A stretch of DNA of 64,000 nt. Origin: MGIIb-O1 sp002457595 (GTDB lineage Archaea; Thermoplasmatota; Poseidoniia; Poseidoniales; Thalassarchaeaceae). Where the stretch lies: contig JBJLBO010000001.1 of the NCBI GenBank assembly GCA_045568115.1, positions 434,001-498,000 of the forward strand. The letters run 5' to 3'. The position numbers were made by a program, and so were the translations under genes. This document shows, in pieces, positions 61,901 through 64,000 of this stretch (its first letter is position 1; each line of letters opens with the position of its first letter). The notes under the pieces were generated by a model, which was not told the DNA's origin, ran no database searches, and worked only from the letters and a program-made list of their open reading frames with translations.

Positions 61901-63292
61901 CGTTAGATTTCCATATTCTCCATCTGAATTCTCAGGTGGAACCTGAGAGCGATCTTCGTGGAAATGCAGGTGCAAATCTGCTCTTTCATCGGCCCAGTAT
62001 TCAACTGTAGTGAGGCCATTTTCTCCTAAACTGCCAGTCCCATCCGCCAGAGTACTATCAGTTCTGATCGTAACATCCACTTGTGAGGGAAGGATATTTG
62101 ATAATCGATTAGGATGAATTGCTGCTTCAATATAGGCAACCTCCCAAACATCACGCTCATCTTGAGAGTCAGGTGGTGAAAAGTGAACATAACCAAATCC
62201 GGCAGTAACCCCACAACCAATCTCACTCGAAGGTAAAGTCGTTAACTCGATTGGTGAATAGTCATCAGGACAATCTGTTTGACCCTGATTATCCATCGAA
62301 ATCTGATATGGAGATGCAATTGAAGCTATAGTTACACTACTATCATCTCCCAGTCCTAGTCCGAGTATTAATGTGGCAATGCTACTCAAAAACTCTCCTG
62401 CAACTCCGGAGATATCAAAATTAAATCGCTCTAGACCCACACCAAGTGTAAATTCATATGGCGTATGGGTAAACTTTGAATCAATAACCCAAACATAACT
62501 CTCACCCTCACTTAGTATTCCATCTGAATAAGCGAAAGCCTTGAGCAAAGAAACTTCAAGAGTTTCTAAATTATCCCAATCCGAATCGGTTAGACTGGAT
62601 TGAAGAACTGAAATTCGATAATCTAGTTGAGCGGCTGCAGAAACTGTTGAACCATCCAAATCAAGGTCGTTAAGACTTACACTCAACCCGACTTGGAGAT
62701 CATCATCACCATCATCATCAATGTCAACTTGATGGAGGAATGCCTCTGTTTCTGAATCGAGGAATGAGAGTAAAGTTGTAGTAAATGTAATTGTCTCAAA
62801 TTTCTCCACGACATTCCCATCATTGTCAATATAACGAGTCCAAATAACATAGTCTGTCAAATTGAAAAGAGTTGTCCAGATTGTTCTAACTTCACCAGGA
62901 GGGCGGCTGCTCTCATTTGTAAGCAATTCATAGGGCTCAGGATGAATTACTTGCGGTGCGTTTGTATTGACTAAACTGACCTCATCCAATGCTTCATCAA
63001 TATCGTGTAATGGATCAGCGACCGAAGTATTTTGGATTCCTAACTTGAGTTGCTCAAGCATTGGACTTGCTAATTGTCCAATAGCATTTGAGTCAATAAC
63101 TTCATTTCTTTCCTCTAAAACTGTAGATAATTCATTGAGAATTTCAAAATCCTTAGATTCAATTCGGGACTCGGCGTTTACCTCAACTAACGGTGTAATA
63201 GTAGGAAGAAGGAACAATGCTACTATGAGAATTGTATGTGAGAGATTGACGGTCGGCGTAGTTCGAATCAATCGAACAGCGCCATTGCTCAT
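58931..63292 (-). CDS. Giant secreted protein, 1453 residues, unknown
   Basis: A signal peptide is visible at the N-terminus (SHTILIVALFLLPTITPLVEVNA). The remainder is acidic, rich in Ser, Gly, Asp and Ile, with an Asp-rich segment DIDDDGDDDLQVG that could bind calcium. There is one stretch with a longer hydrophobic run (IFDVVLINIVDIFLDIGTII), but no clear C-terminal anchor; it ends in FTLTATFIGGD. No catalytic motif is recognised. Position between a zinc-ribbon protein gene and the single-pass protein and protease suggests a structural partner of the surface cluster. ATG at 63292 is preceded by AGGTGATGAT. Confidence 0.7.
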   Translation of the reverse strand: MSNGAVRLIRTTPTVNLSHTILIVALFLLPTITPLVEVNAESRIESKDFEILNELSTVLEERNEVIDSNAIGQLASPMLEQLKLGIQNTSVADPLHDIDEALDEVSLVNTNAPQVIHPEPYELLTNESSRPPGEVRTIWTTLFNLTDYVIWTRYIDNDGNVVEKFETITFTTTLLSFLDSETEAFLHQVDIDDDGDDDLQVGLSVSLNDLDLDGSTVSAAAQLDYRISVLQSSLTDSDWDNLETLEVSLLKAFAYSDGILSEGESYVWVIDSKFTHTPYEFTLGVGLERFNFDISGVAGEFLSSIATLILGLGLGDDSSVTIASIASPYQISMDNQGQTDCPDDYSPIELTTLPSSEIGCGVTAGFGYVHFSPPDSQDERDVWEVAYIEAAIHPNRLSNILPSQVDVTIRTDSTLADGTGSLGENGLTTVEYWADERADLHLHFHEDRSQVPPENSDGEYGNLTDSIGWFRGMPAGSLDDQEIDRIFTMLGSKSSPELPGGQPSRLGLIIGVKNFTRDSSQNVDDPTLPVNPAYPPKTLVLVRSVESVEEVEYNSWMKRGGLSTDHQRIQITAIGVPTALVLFGSFELGGTSQADTSLDSEQNLDFMSRIFDVVLINIVDIFLDIGTIINDIPSATVDVISGGVGGSGGLSGQTIHLQMHDNWQINREATSIEEIGLQLGSSSHPIMPGDHLILATDRSLDMVQGVDGPQKPLVEVAASLRFSGLSSFTLIDDRDAESQYVQLLTQANEEFSFLYIDHLSNDLNGAAHQGVSISDIPDNITADLTPERATYLASSPIDRISYTGIEGVQRQAAHILDVPASFSIEFGDTTKFNSSTPISTIHAQMTNSSEPVTMSGDHFLFHHEPKDGSSTISTRISGLQEVGWVSPIESGASGPLGRGTAFMTTSGDRTLSIDVEHASIDGEDGLSASVLIDPLPSSLSVEIPTGSDNEGTLNIPVLNTSQGVSGIAFFLGGLAGLGQSVNQVLAGVTSDVASGKQDGNGSFSYGIELDADSSFDLIFDASHGNGTVESPPWVHGISFNSASSGISDGFHVRGWLPELPPQIDLSVTRLPTEKGQDWAIQLGMEDWKPVRPEFMINIQGVNGQDLLFTLDGLNVGKSTSLGIDSIFEIRETSGGITEVTTSTHYFMSNRLDWIHALLINREAGARTEFLVNDIPESIDLQASIGTAISLDMTVPESSRRDGPAVDSIMLQQMQWMHGKWWPATVFLQNVPNSISLTTEPDLNFDITKSLAFQGTPILDFSASEEGMSLYIEASGRAINSRGDIILLAEGMTDRMVIAPTDDYGLAIRSGGDGVERIYLRTTNIPATPPVVLEEMEALGENLRSATIHVVEIAGPYSVIDIEDVQGGRIIASARASAEVEGLGTTFDLRGVLLDAQVTGGVPTGTSLGVNGLASDLSLLNLIPGFEGSTRHIIAPEPFSSAIFTLTATFIGGD

Positions 63293-63297
63293 ATCAT

Positions 63298-63312
63298 CAC
63301 CTCTATCAGGTG
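63298..63312 (-). promoter_or_regulatory. Ribosome-site hairpin before the 1453-residue gene
   Basis: On the minus strand CACCT and AGGTG pair across GATAG. The AGGTG is the ribosome site of the gene starting at 63292. A five-pair stem is weak, so control of translation is only a possibility. Confidence 0.3.
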
Positions 63313-63379
63313 CGATTTAGGGTCTTGGGCTGCAAGGGCACTCAATGATTCATCTTTGGACGGAAATGAATTAGCCAAT

Positions 63380-64000
63380 TCATTCTAATTTTACCGTTTG
63401 AATGGAGCCACATGAAGGACAAGCGGCTCTTACAACATCATGACCTTCTGGGAGAATAATCTCAAATCTCTGTTCACAATCACTACAGTCTTGTTGAACT
63501 GTTCTATCTTCTTGTAATTCAGAAGAGTCCTCTGCTTCTTTATCCAAGTTTTTGTCTTCTTCTAGATTGTCATCTTCAGGTTCATCTATAGTAGGAGGTG
63601 GTGGAACTGGAAGTTCTTCTTCTTCGAATTCGGACACATCTGAGTTCCACATCTCCTCCGAATCATGATTGTCACTATTATGAGAAAACTCAACTACATC
63701 ATCCTCAACGACCTCGTCTTCATCTGTAGAAAATTGGGCCAGTAAATCTGCTGCTGGACTAGAAACCTTAGTCGATTCGATTGGAGTTGGAGAATTAATG
63801 AGGGCTTCAATATCAACTTCATCTATCGCATCATCAATAGAAATTGAATCAACTGGATTTGGACTACCCGACATCCCCGATGCGAATTGCCCAAAAGAGG
63901 ATGCAGAGGGGGTTGGAGCGGGTTGATTGAAGGCTGAATTGCCACCATACATTGCTTTCTGTTCCTCAATAGTCAACTCTCTCGGTTTTTCTTCGTCAGC
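63380..64000 (-). CDS. Acidic protein with C-terminal zinc ribbon (5' end outside window)
   Basis: The frame runs off the right edge, so the start is unseen; an internal TTG at 63976 is probably not the start. About 207 residues are visible. The N-terminal half is Pro/Ser/Gly-rich, the middle very acidic (DDNLEEDKNLDKEAEDSSEL), and the C-terminus is a zinc ribbon (CSDCEQRF and CPSCGSIQTV). No membrane helix or signal peptide is visible in this part, so it looks cytosolic. It precedes the 1453-residue secreted protein gene by 87 bases on the same strand. Confidence 0.7.
   Translation of the reverse strand, partial: ADEEKPRELTIEEQKAMYGGNSAFNQPAPTPSASSFGQFASGMSGSPNPVDSISIDDAIDEVDIEALINSPTPIESTKVSSPAADLLAQFSTDEDEVVEDDVVEFSHNSDNHDSEEMWNSDVSEFEEEELPVPPPPTIDEPEDDNLEEDKNLDKEAEDSSELQEDRTVQQDCSDCEQRFEIILPEGHDVVRAACPSCGSIQTVKLE

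Noticed and set aside
1..64000. CRISPR arrays, insertion sequences, prophage, toxin-antitoxin or defence islands
   Set aside because: No spaced direct repeats, transposase, integrase or phage genes were recognised; the window reads as core genome with an envelope-protein cluster.

Overview
The window is archaeal and most likely from a planktonic Thermoplasmatota, probably the marine group II / Poseidoniia type; this is inferred from gene content, since no rRNA marker is present. Archaeal information genes (Cdc48/VAT, aIF1A-Rio1-KH operon, Hjc, an Lhr-type helicase, MC1 chromatin protein, archaeal signal peptidase I) sit beside an aerobic, heterotrophic metabolism (succinate dehydrogenase, 11-subunit complex I, leucine-breakdown carboxylase, BoxB-like di-iron oxygenase) and very large secreted proteins. 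Genes are tightly packed, many start codons are preceded by GGAGGTGA-like sites, and GTG/TTG starts occur. No insertion sequence, prophage or CRISPR array is visible. No stretch longer than about 200 bases lacks a gene.

Layout. 1-7.2 kb: a gene fragment, a BoxB-like oxygenase, an Ncs6/TtuA tRNA thiolase, then a minus-strand run of PRC-barrel, DUF4350, DUF58 and membrane proteins downstream of Cdc48/VAT (7.2-9.4 kb). 9.5-15 kb: ALDH7-like dehydrogenase, tRNA-Gly(CCC) with a 38-residue zinc-ribbon gene just upstream, and the sdhCAB-type operon. 15-29.6 kb: MC1, an AsnC-type sensor domain, a macrodomain protein, a RuvC/YqgF-fold protein, Hjc, site-2 protease, signal peptidase, the helicase, a P-loop kinase, dCMP deaminase, FolC, a presenilin-type protease and SerRS. 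29.5-36.7 kb: membrane proteins (DUF4126, DUF63) around a leucine-degradation operon (methylcrotonyl-CoA carboxylase in three polypeptides plus the hydratase). 36.8-38.9 kb: aIF1A, Rio1, KH protein. 39-50.9 kb: nuoA-B-C-D-H-I-J-J-K-L-M-N in one minus-strand operon, without nuoE/F/G. 51-64 kb: a minus-strand cluster of cell-surface proteins: a zinc-ribbon protein running off the window, a 1453-residue secreted protein, a single-pass protein, a membrane-anchored S8 protease with a cytosolic zinc module, and a NEW3-like surface protein.

How it works together. Sdh and complex I would feed electrons into one quinone pool; leucine carbon passes through methylcrotonyl-CoA carboxylase and methylglutaconyl-CoA hydratase. 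The secreted S8 protease, signal peptidase, site-2 protease and presenilin-like protease fit an organism that degrades external protein and runs much regulated proteolysis at the membrane.

Most unusual signals: large insertions in NuoI (between its two cluster motifs) and in NuoH (first cytosolic loop), which may be neighbours in the folded complex; a secreted protease with a cytosolic zinc domain; an eIF1A-like acidic tail on aIF1A; and a scattered set of short perfect hairpins, several with a TAT triloop on the coding strand, placed at gene starts and inter-gene gaps.
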